DNA of 8,901 bases. Source: Thermoleophilaceae bacterium. Its GTDB lineage: Bacteria; Actinomycetota; Thermoleophilia; Solirubrobacterales; Thermoleophilaceae. Each line of letters opens with the position of its first letter. Positions within the stretch are counted from its first letter, which is position 1. The position numbers and the translations under genes were made by a program. The stretch is from the NCBI GenBank assembly GCA_013812005.1, contig JACCUE010000007.1:1-8901 (forward strand), given 5' to 3'. This document shows positions 1 through 5,547 of this stretch, piece by piece. The notes beneath the pieces were generated by a model, which saw only the letters and a list, made by a program, of their open reading frames with translations, was not told the DNA's origin and did no database searches.

Positions 1-2142
1 GGCCTCGAGGCCGGCGACCGTGTGGAGGGCAGGGCCCACCTCGTGAGCGTCCCGCGGCCGGGTCCCTTCGGCTCGAGCGCCGAGGCCCGGATGACATCGG
101 GCCGCGCGCGCGACGCGAGGCTGCTCGTACGCTTTCCGCGCGACGCCCGGCCGGCACCCGGCGCGGGCATCGGCTCGGAGGTCGAGCTCGCCGGCAGCGT
201 CCGCCCTGCGAAGCCCGCCGCCGAGGGCGAGTTCAACATGGCGGCGTACCTCCGCCGCCGGGGCCTGGCGGGCGAGCTGGACGCCGAGCGGCTGGAGGTC
301 ACCGGGCGGCGGCGGGGCGGAATTGCCGGGGCTGTCGACACGATGCGAAAACGGGCGGAGAACGGGATTGCCAGCGGCCTCCGCCCCGGCCCGGAGGCGC
401 TCGCCCGGGGGATGGTGCTGGGCCAGGACGAGGCCATCGATCCGGCGGTGACCGACGACTTCCGTGCCTCGGGGCTCGCGCACGTGCTCGCCGTGAGCGG
501 CCAGAACGTGATGCTGCTGGCAGCCCTGGCATTCCCGGTACTGGCCGCTCTGGGCCTGCCCATGGGCGCCCGAATCGCGATCACCTTGGGATTGATCGGC
601 CTCTACGTCCCGCTGGCCGGCGCCGGGCCGTCGCTGCAGCGCGCCGGCGTGGCGGGAGCGGCGTCGCTGGTCGCCCTCGCCGCCTCGCGACCCTCGTCGC
701 GGTGGTACGCCTTGCTGCTCGCTGCGGTCGTGACCCTCGCTCTCAACCCCCGCGCCTGCGCGGACCCCGGCTGGCAGCTCTCGTTTGCCGCCGTCACGGG
801 GATCCTCGTGCTGGCGCCGCCGCTGCGCTCGTTGCTCTCCGGCCTGCCCCGCCTCCTGGCGGAGGGGGTGGCGGTCACGGTGGCCGCCACGCTGGCCACC
901 GCGCCGCTGCTCGCCCACCACTTCGAAGTCGTGTCCCTCGCTGCGCTGCCCGCCAACGTGATGGCCCTTCCGCTGGTCGCGCCGATCATGTGGCTCGGCA
1001 TGCTGCGAGCCGCTCTCGGCCAGGCGTCGGTGCTCGGCCCGCCGGCGGACGTCGCCGCCGAGCTTCTCAACTCCGCGCTTGCCCTCCCTCTTGCCCTCCT
1101 CACCCGTGCGCTCTCAGCGCTGGCCGCCTCGTTCGCCGACCTGCCCGCCAGCCAGGTCGGGCTCGGCCTGTCATCGCCGGCAGAGGTGGCGGCGGCCTAC
1201 GCGGCGCTTGGCGCTGTGGCGGCCGGCGTCGTGCACCTCGCGGCTCGCACCGACACCACCCGCGCGCCGATCGCAGCGGCCTGGCGGCGTTTCGGTGCGG
1301 CGCGGCGCGCGGCCGTCGTCTTCGGGCTCGTGGCGGCGTGTGCGCTGCTGTTCCTCCGGACGACGGCGCCGCCCGCGCCGCCCGGCGCGCTCACCGTCTC
1401 GTTCCTCGACGTCGGCCAGGGCGACGCGACGCTGATCCAGCATCCCGACGGCAGCGCGGTGCTCTTCGACGGCGGGCCGCCCGAGGGCCGGGTCGCCCGG
1501 CTTCTGCGCGGAGCGGGGGTGCGCCGTCTGTCGGCCGTGGTGATGACCCACGCCTCGCGAGACCATCACGGAGGGCTGGCCGAGGTGATCGACCGCTACC
1601 CGGTCGACCTGATCGTCGATGGCGGCGACGGCACCCGCGACCGGGATTTTCGCGCGACCGTGCAGGCCGCCCGCGACCGGGGCATCCGCCGGGTGAGGGC
1701 GATCGCCCCGATGACCCTCCGCGCGGGCGGCATGGCCATCCGCATCCTCGCGCCCGCGTCGCGCCCGCCCGGCCCTCCGCAGGAGGACCCGAACGCCCGC
1801 GCCGTGGTGGCGGTCGTCAGCGCAGGCGGCTTCGAGCTACTGCTCTCAGCCGACGCCGAGAGCCCCTCGCTGGCGCCGCTCACGCTGCCGGACGTGGATG
1901 CGATGAAGATCGCACACCACGGCAGCGCCGATCCCGGGCTGGCGGAGCTCCTCGACCGCCTCGAACCCGAGCTGGCCGTCATCGAGGTGGGCGCCGAGAA
2001 CACCTACGGGCATCCAGCTCCGTCGACGCTCGCGGCGCTCGACGATGCGGGCGTCGCGACCTTCCGCACCGACGAGCACGGCACCGTCACCCTCACCATG
2101 GACGACGGCCGGATGAGCGTCAGGCCCGAGCGCGGAAACTGA
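1..2142 (+). CDS. comEC: ComEC/Rec2 DNA-uptake channel protein, 5' end outside window
   Basis: ComEC forms the inner-membrane channel through which single-stranded DNA enters during natural transformation. The frame is open from base 1 (713 residues in the window). The first residues already read like the middle of the N-terminal soluble domain (DUF4131), so the GTG at 22 is unlikely to be the real start. Counting from base 1, the Competence membrane domain begins near residue 125 and has the signature SGQNV at 166-170, where many homologues have SGLHV, followed by many hydrophobic segments to about residue 455. A C-terminal metallo-beta-lactamase domain follows: LDVGQGDA at 469-476, the metal motif HASRDHHGG at 517-525, Asp618, HHGS at 639-642 and His671 in GHPAPS. 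The third motif position is Ser519, where His or Asp is usual. Domain order and length match the family. It converges with the exporter gene. Presence of comEC alone does not prove competence. Confidence 0.95.
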   Translation, partial: GLEAGDRVEGRAHLVSVPRPGPFGSSAEARMTSGRARDARLLVRFPRDARPAPGAGIGSEVELAGSVRPAKPAAEGEFNMAAYLRRRGLAGELDAERLEVTGRRRGGIAGAVDTMRKRAENGIASGLRPGPEALARGMVLGQDEAIDPAVTDDFRASGLAHVLAVSGQNVMLLAALAFPVLAALGLPMGARIAITLGLIGLYVPLAGAGPSLQRAGVAGAASLVALAASRPSSRWYALLLAAVVTLALNPRACADPGWQLSFAAVTGILVLAPPLRSLLSGLPRLLAEGVAVTVAATLATAPLLAHHFEVVSLAALPANVMALPLVAPIMWLGMLRAALGQASVLGPPADVAAELLNSALALPLALLTRALSALAASFADLPASQVGLGLSSPAEVAAAYAALGAVAAGVVHLAARTDTTRAPIAAAWRRFGAARRAAVVFGLVAACALLFLRTTAPPAPPGALTVSFLDVGQGDATLIQHPDGSAVLFDGGPPEGRVARLLRGAGVRRLSAVVMTHASRDHHGGLAEVIDRYPVDLIVDGGDGTRDRDFRATVQAARDRGIRRVRAIAPMTLRAGGMAIRILAPASRPPGPPQEDPNARAVVAVVSAGGFELLLSADAESPSLAPLTLPDVDAMKIAHHGSADPGLAELLDRLEPELAVIEVGAENTYGHPAPSTLAALDDAGVATFRTDEHGTVTLTMDDGRMSVRPERGN

Positions 2143-2160
2143 GGGTGACGGCCCCTCAGT
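2138..2160 (+). terminator. Hairpin over the comEC stop codon, possible weak terminator
   Basis: ACTGAGGG (2138-2145) and CCCTCAGT (2153-2160) form a perfect 8-base-pair stem with a 7-base loop. The comEC TGA (2140-2142) lies inside the stem. No T-run follows, so it is not a canonical intrinsic terminator. It may protect the mRNA end or slow polymerase between convergent genes. Its right arm overlaps the left arm of the longer repeat at 2155-2320, so the two structures exclude each other. Confidence 0.35.
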
Positions 2161-2320
2161 GGTCTCCGCCGCAATTACCGTCGCGCTCGGCGGCGCCTGG
2201 ACGCGCCTGGCGGCGTCCACGGTGCTCGCCGATGCGCTGCATCGACTGCGCCCGCGGACTTGCCGGCCACGCCCAGGCACTCGCCGAATCACGACGGTAC
2301 TTTTGACGGAGACCACTCAG
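2155..2320. repeat. 14-base inverted repeat bracketing the comEC/exporter gap
   Basis: CTCAGTGGTCTCCG at 2155-2168 is matched on the opposite strand by CGGAGACCACTCAG at 2307-2320 (13 of 14 positions, the central 11 perfect), with 138 bases between the arms. The right arm contains the stop codon of the exporter gene (TCA at 2317-2319 on the plus strand). The enclosed stretch holds no convincing gene. It has one more small hairpin, TGGACGC (2198-2204) with GCGTCCA (2213-2219), and a direct repeat GCGCCTGG (2193-2200 and 2203-2210). The arms could act as a long-range stem for termination of either convergent gene, or could be the remains of a small non-autonomous element. No target-site duplication is visible. 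Confidence 0.5.
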
Positions 2321-3780
2321 CCGGCGATGGGCACCACTTCGACCTCGCCCCGGCGTGCGGCCTCCGCGTGCTCGCGACTGTCTTTCGACGAGATCAGCAC
2401 GGCGGTCAGCACCGCGCCGAGGATGGCGAAGCCGGCGCACACGAGGAAGGCGTCCTGGAAGCCCTCGGTGAGCGCCACCGCCGGGTTGCGCTCGCCGCCC
2501 GCGAAGGCGTCGCGCGTCGTGGAGTTGGCCACCGTCGCGGCGATGGCCAGGCCGAGGGCGCCACCCACCTGCTGAGTGGTGTTGAGCAATCCCGACGCCA
2601 GTCCGGCCTCGCCCGGCTCAGTGCCGGTGACCGCCGCGATCGTCACCGGCACGAACGAGAACCCGAGCCCGATGGCTACGAGCATCGAGGGGAAGAGCAC
2701 GTCGCCGACGTAGGTGCCGTCCGGGGACACCCGGGAGAACCACAGCAGCCCAGCCGCGATGAACACCATGCCCATCACCAGGCTGGGCTTGAATCCGATC
2801 CGTGTCACGAGCTGGGACGCCCCGCCGGCGCTCACCACGATCAGCACGGCCAGCGGCAGGTACGCCAGGCCGGCCTTGAGCGGCTCATAGCCCAGCACCT
2901 GCTGAAGGTAGAGCGAGATGAAGAAGAACATCGAGAAGAGGGACATGCCCACCAGCAATCCAACGATGTTGGCGCCGCGCAGGGTGCGCAGCCGGAAGAT
3001 CGAGAAGGGCATCAGCGGGTGCTTCGTGCGCGACTCGATCGCGACGAAGGCCACCAGCAGGGCGAGCGCACACGCGAGGATCCCGAGCGTCTCGCCCGAC
3101 TCCCAGCCCGCCTGCGCGGCGTTCACCAGGCCGTAGACCAGTAGCGCCAGGCCGGCGGTCACCGACAGCGCACCGGGGATGTCGAACGAGCTCTCGCGCT
3201 CGTCGCGGCTCTCGACTAGCAGCCGGGGGGCGAAGAAGGCGGCGACGAACGTGATCGGGGTGTTGACCAGCAGCACCCACTCCCAACCCAGGTACTCGGT
3301 GAGCACGCCGCCGAGCAGCACGCCCGCGGCGCCGCCGGCCCCGGCCACCGCGCCCCAGACACCAAGCGCCCGGTTGCGCTCCGCTCCCTCGGCGAAGGTG
3401 GTGGTCACGATCGACAGGGCCGCGGGGGAGATCAGCGCGGCGCCGAGGCCCTGGGCTGCGCGGGCGGCGATCAGCCACGCGTCGCTCTGCGCAAGCCCGC
3501 CCAGCAAGGACGCGACGCCGAAGAGGATCAGGCCGCTGATGAACATCCGCCGCCGTCCCAGCAGGTCCGCCATCCGGCCTCCGAGCAGCAGGAAGCCGCC
3601 GAAGGTGAGGGTGTAGGCGTTGACGACCCACGACAGGTCGTCCTGCGAGAAGTCGAGGTCGGTGCCTATGGAGGGCAGGGCCACGTTGACGATCGAGGCG
3701 TCGAGCACGACCACGAACTGGGTCATCGCCAGCAGCGCGAGGGCGAGCCCCTTCGAGCGGACTTCAGTCGGTTCGGTCAT
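2317..3780 (-). CDS. MFS multidrug exporter, DHA2 (EmrB/QacA-like) family
   Basis: This is a proton-driven drug exporter of the inner membrane, 487 residues, the usual length for 14-helix DHA2 proteins. The frame stays open upstream to 3963, but ATG at 3780 is chosen because the protein then starts just before the first helix and a strong Shine-Dalgarno sequence precedes it. Family marks: the helix-1 motif with Asp27 (VLDASIVNVALPSI), motif A at 67-78 (GGRMADLLGRRR), and a motif C region at about 147-160, in which the usual Gly-Pro is Gly-Val (GVLLGG). It is followed by WEW at 166-168, where homologues often have WRW. The C-terminal tail is short, charged and soluble. It is divergent from a TetR-type gene with a palindromic control region, the standard arrangement for an exporter induced by its substrate. 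The substrate cannot be told from sequence. Confidence 0.93.
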   Translation of the reverse strand: MTEPTEVRSKGLALALLAMTQFVVVLDASIVNVALPSIGTDLDFSQDDLSWVVNAYTLTFGGFLLLGGRMADLLGRRRMFISGLILFGVASLLGGLAQSDAWLIAARAAQGLGAALISPAALSIVTTTFAEGAERNRALGVWGAVAGAGGAAGVLLGGVLTEYLGWEWVLLVNTPITFVAAFFAPRLLVESRDERESSFDIPGALSVTAGLALLVYGLVNAAQAGWESGETLGILACALALLVAFVAIESRTKHPLMPFSIFRLRTLRGANIVGLLVGMSLFSMFFFISLYLQQVLGYEPLKAGLAYLPLAVLIVVSAGGASQLVTRIGFKPSLVMGMVFIAAGLLWFSRVSPDGTYVGDVLFPSMLVAIGLGFSFVPVTIAAVTGTEPGEAGLASGLLNTTQQVGGALGLAIAATVANSTTRDAFAGGERNPAVALTEGFQDAFLVCAGFAILGAVLTAVLISSKDSREHAEAARRGEVEVVPIAG

Positions 3781-3789
3781 CGGGGCGGG

Positions 3790-3796
3790 CTCCTTC
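3790..3796 (-). promoter_or_regulatory. Shine-Dalgarno sequence of the exporter gene
   Basis: Read on the minus strand this is GAAGGAG, 9 bases before the ATG at 3780. It decides the start: the longer reading back to 3963 would run through the promoter and operators. It is the clearest ribosome binding site in the window, since most other genes here have none. Confidence 0.85.
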
Positions 3797-3832
3797 GGAC
3801 GGCGTGAGCAGATGCGGGGCGCTTGCTGATGT

Positions 3833-3888
3833 AAACGGAGGCAAGATTCCGTAACCGCCGCCCAACATACGGAATACTGCCTCCGTTT
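3833..3888. promoter_or_regulatory. Twin palindromic operator for the adjacent TetR-family regulator
   Basis: Two 18-base sites of the form ACGGA-N8-TCCGT lie at 3835-3852 and 3869-3886. Each is an imperfect palindrome, and the two are also inverted copies of each other: 3833-3853 pairs with 3868-3888 at 19 of 21 positions, with 14 bases between them. The centres are 34 bases apart. The right-hand site occupies the spacer between the -35 and -10 of the exporter promoter. The left-hand site falls just downstream of the expected transcription start. TetR-family repressors bind such palindromes as dimers, so tight repression of the exporter and probable self-repression follow as inference. Binding itself is not shown by sequence. 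Confidence 0.85.
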
Positions 3889-3893
3889 GTCAA
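3864..3893 (-). promoter_or_regulatory. Exporter gene promoter
   Basis: On the minus strand, a perfect -35 TTGACA (3893-3888) is followed after 18 bases by TATGTT (3869-3864; four of six match TATAAT). The 18-base spacer is almost exactly the right-hand operator. Transcription should start near 3857, giving a leader of about 75 bases that ends with a good Shine-Dalgarno sequence. A near-consensus promoter held down by two operator sites fits a switch that is off until an inducer is present. Confidence 0.75.
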
Positions 3894-3902
3894 CCGGCCC
3901 GG

Positions 3903-3908
3903 TACGAT
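3903..3908 (+). promoter_or_regulatory. -10 element for a leaderless TetR transcript
   Basis: TACGAT ends 6 bases before the ATG at 3915, so transcription should begin at or next to the A of the start codon. No Shine-Dalgarno sequence precedes the gene, which agrees with a leaderless mRNA, a common form in actinobacteria. No convincing -35 is seen. The expected -35 position (about 3880-3885) lies inside the right-hand operator, so the regulator would probably repress itself. Confidence 0.55.
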
Positions 3909-3914
3909 TGGCTG

Positions 3915-4496
3915 ATGGAGGCCCCAACCGAGCCCGCCGAGCGGCCGCTGCGAGCCGACGCACGCCGCAACCGGGAGCGCATCCTCACCGCTGCCAAGAC
4001 CGCCTTCGCCGAGGCCGGCGTGCACGCTCAGATGGAGGATGTGGCGCGGCGAGCCGGAGTGGGGGTGGGCACCGTGTACCGCCACTTCCCCACGAAGGAG
4101 GCGCTGATCGGTGAGCTGCTCGCCCAGAAGTTCCGGCTGCTGCTGCAGGGCGCCCGCGAGGCGCTCGACGTCGAGGATCCCTGGGAGGCCTTCGCGGGCA
4201 CACTCAGGCGCAACGCCGAGCTGATGGCCGCCGACGCCGCCGTCCAGGACGCGCTCATGCGCGCGGAGGCCGACTGGAGCCAGGCCGAAGCGGCGCGCCA
4301 GGAGCTGAAGCGAACGTTTGCGATCGTGATCGACCGGGCCCAGGCCGCCGGGGTCGTCCGCGACGACTTCACGATCGACGATGTGCCGATGCTGATGTGC
4401 GGGCTCTCCAGCACGATGGCGGCCGGGCCGCCCGGCGAGGCGTTCGACTGGCGCCGCCATCTCGAGTTCATTCTCGACGCCCTCCGGGCTCGCTGA
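3915..4496 (+). CDS. TetR/AcrR-family transcriptional repressor
   Basis: The protein has 193 residues, a normal TetR-family length. The N-terminal DNA-binding domain spans about residues 16-62, with the helix-turn-helix at about 36-58 (VHAQMEDVARRAGVGVGTVYRHF) split here only for description; the YRHF-PTKEAL end is typical. The rest is a helical ligand-binding and dimer domain ending at LRAR. The ATG at 3915 is chosen because it is the first start in frame after the control region, it gives a short natural N-terminus, and it sits 6 bases after a -10 element. The divergent exporter gene is its obvious target, through the twin palindromes between them. The ligand is unknown and is presumably also a substrate of the exporter. 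The short gap to holA contains a separate promoter, so this gene and holA need not be one operon. Confidence 0.95.
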   Translation: MEAPTEPAERPLRADARRNRERILTAAKTAFAEAGVHAQMEDVARRAGVGVGTVYRHFPTKEALIGELLAQKFRLLLQGAREALDVEDPWEAFAGTLRRNAELMAADAAVQDALMRAEADWSQAEAARQELKRTFAIVIDRAQAAGVVRDDFTIDDVPMLMCGLSSTMAAGPPGEAFDWRRHLEFILDALRAR

Positions 4497-4536
4497 TCGG
4501 CGCCGGCGTCCGCCCGCGCAAGCGCCCTCCGAGCCC
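4486..4536 (+). other. Possible stem at the TetR gene 3' end
   Basis: GGGCTCG (4486-4492) and CGAGCCC (4530-4536) are perfect 7-base complements enclosing the TGA stop of the regulator (4494-4496) and 37 GC-rich bases in total. There is no T-run after it. It ends 5 bases before the holA -10 element. It may weakly separate the two transcripts. In sequence this rich in GC, such matches can be chance. Confidence 0.2.
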
Positions 4537-4541
4537 CCACC

Positions 4542-4547
4542 TAGAAT
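4542..4547 (+). promoter_or_regulatory. -10 element of holA, near-leaderless
   Basis: TAGAAT matches the -10 consensus at five of six positions and ends 8 bases before the GTG at 4556. Transcription would start at or within a base or two of the start codon. The stretch before holA has no Shine-Dalgarno sequence. No clear -35 is visible. Confidence 0.55.
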
Positions 4548-4555
4548 CGCCCGGC

Positions 4556-5512
4556 GTGTCCGGCCTCAAGCCCGTCTATCTCATCCACGGCGACGACGAC
4601 GCCAAGATCGACCAGTGGCGCGGCCGCCTGCGCAAGCGTGCCGAGGCAGAGCACGGGCCGGGAGGTCTCGAGCACTTCCACGCCGCGAGCGCTGCGCCGG
4701 ACGAGGTGGTCGCGTCGGTCTTCGCGCTCACCTTCGCCACGGGTACGCGGTACATCCTCGCCGAGGAGGTCAACGCCTGGAAGACGCCTGCCCTCGAGCC
4801 ACTCGTGTCCGCGCTGGCCGCGATGCCTCCGGACACCGTGCTGGTGCTGATCGCGCGGGGCAAGGCCCCGGCCGCGCTGATCAAGGCGGTGCAGGCCGCC
4901 GGAGGAGAGGTGCGAGAGCACGCCGCACCCAAGCCATGGGAGCTGCCCAAATGGGTGATCACGCGTGCGAAGGAGCACGGCCTCCAGATGGACCCCGAGG
5001 CGGCGCGCGCCCTCGTCGGCATGGTTGGCAGCGGCCAGCAGCGGCTGGTGCGCGAGATCGAGAAGATTGCGATCGCGCTCTATCCCGAGACCTCGGCGGG
5101 TGCGGACGATGTCGAGCTGCTCGCCGCAGGCGACGCTGCGCCCAAGATCTACGACCTGGCCGACGCCGTGGTGGCCGGGGACACCGAGCTCACGATGGCG
5201 CTGGCCGAGGAGCTGGCCGCTCAGGACGAGCGCCCAAGCCGCTTCGTCTACCCGATCGTGAACCGCGTGCGCGAGGTGCACCGCGTGGTCGAGCTGCTCG
5301 ACGCCGGTGTGGGAGAGAAGGATCTGGCGAAGGCCATGAAGGTGCCGCCATGGCGGGTCAAGAAGGCCGCCGGGCTGGCCCGCAAGGCCGACCGCGAGAC
5401 GCTCCGGAAGACCCTCTGCCGGTTCGCGGACCTCGAGGTGGAGCTGCGCGGCGGCGGCACCCTCGACGAGGACACCGCCGTGACCCTCGCCCTCGTGGGC
5501 GTGACTCGCTGA
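4556..5512 (+). CDS. holA: DNA polymerase III subunit delta (clamp-loader wrench)
   Basis: HolA opens the sliding clamp as part of the clamp loader in DNA replication. The GTG at 4556 gives 318 residues, normal for the family. An upstream reading to 4397 overlaps the TetR gene and adds unrelated sequence. The N-terminus YLIHGDDDAKID (residues 8-19) is the family's opening beta strand, with a degenerate P-loop as expected for delta, which does not bind ATP. PWELPKWVITRAKEHG (127-142) and the following GSGQQRLVREIEKIA (158-172) match the lid region. IYDLADAVVAGD (188-199) opens the C-terminal collar domain, which includes the PPWRVKKAAGLARK stretch (264-277). It ends convergent with the sulfatase-like gene, 35 bases away. 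It probably has its own promoter. In many bacteria holA sits between comEC and rpsT, and the same order is kept here with insertions. Confidence 0.95.
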   Translation: MSGLKPVYLIHGDDDAKIDQWRGRLRKRAEAEHGPGGLEHFHAASAAPDEVVASVFALTFATGTRYILAEEVNAWKTPALEPLVSALAAMPPDTVLVLIARGKAPAALIKAVQAAGGEVREHAAPKPWELPKWVITRAKEHGLQMDPEAARALVGMVGSGQQRLVREIEKIAIALYPETSAGADDVELLAAGDAAPKIYDLADAVVAGDTELTMALAEELAAQDERPSRFVYPIVNRVREVHRVVELLDAGVGEKDLAKAMKVPPWRVKKAAGLARKADRETLRKTLCRFADLEVELRGGGTLDEDTAVTLALVGVTR

Positions 5513-5543
5513 GGAGCGCGCGCTCTAGAGAAAGTGCTCAGCG
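5507..5543. terminator. Nested dyads between convergent holA and sulfatase-like gene
   Basis: CGCTGAG (5507-5513, containing the holA stop) pairs perfectly with CTCAGCG (5537-5543), and between them lies the 12-base palindrome GAGCGCGCGCTC (5514-5525). The structure is symmetrical, so it could act for both transcripts. No T-run follows on either strand, so at best it is a non-canonical bidirectional terminator. Confidence 0.35.
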
Positions 5544-5547
5544 GTTC

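Noticed and set aside
702..2306. A 534-codon plus-strand reading in another frame through comEC
   Set aside because: Arg/Pro/Ala-rich shadow typical of GC-rich DNA; the comEC frame has clear family motifs across the same stretch.
2143..2316. A small gene or RNA in the comEC/exporter gap
   Set aside because: No start with a ribosome site, no tRNA-like cloverleaf, and only short stems of a kind common in GC-rich DNA.
2260..3144. A 294-codon plus-strand reading opposite the exporter gene
   Set aside because: Composition is His/Glu/Arg-rich with no domain signature, and the opposite strand encodes an evident 14-helix transporter.
3887..3908. TTGTCA (3887-3892) as -35 for the TetR gene with TACGAT (3903-3908)
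   Set aside because: The spacer is only 10 bases, far too short; the same bases form the -35 of the opposite promoter.
2887..3963. Longer exporter start at 3963
   Set aside because: It would add residues encoded across the promoter and operators; ATG 3780 has a good Shine-Dalgarno sequence and a normal N-terminus.
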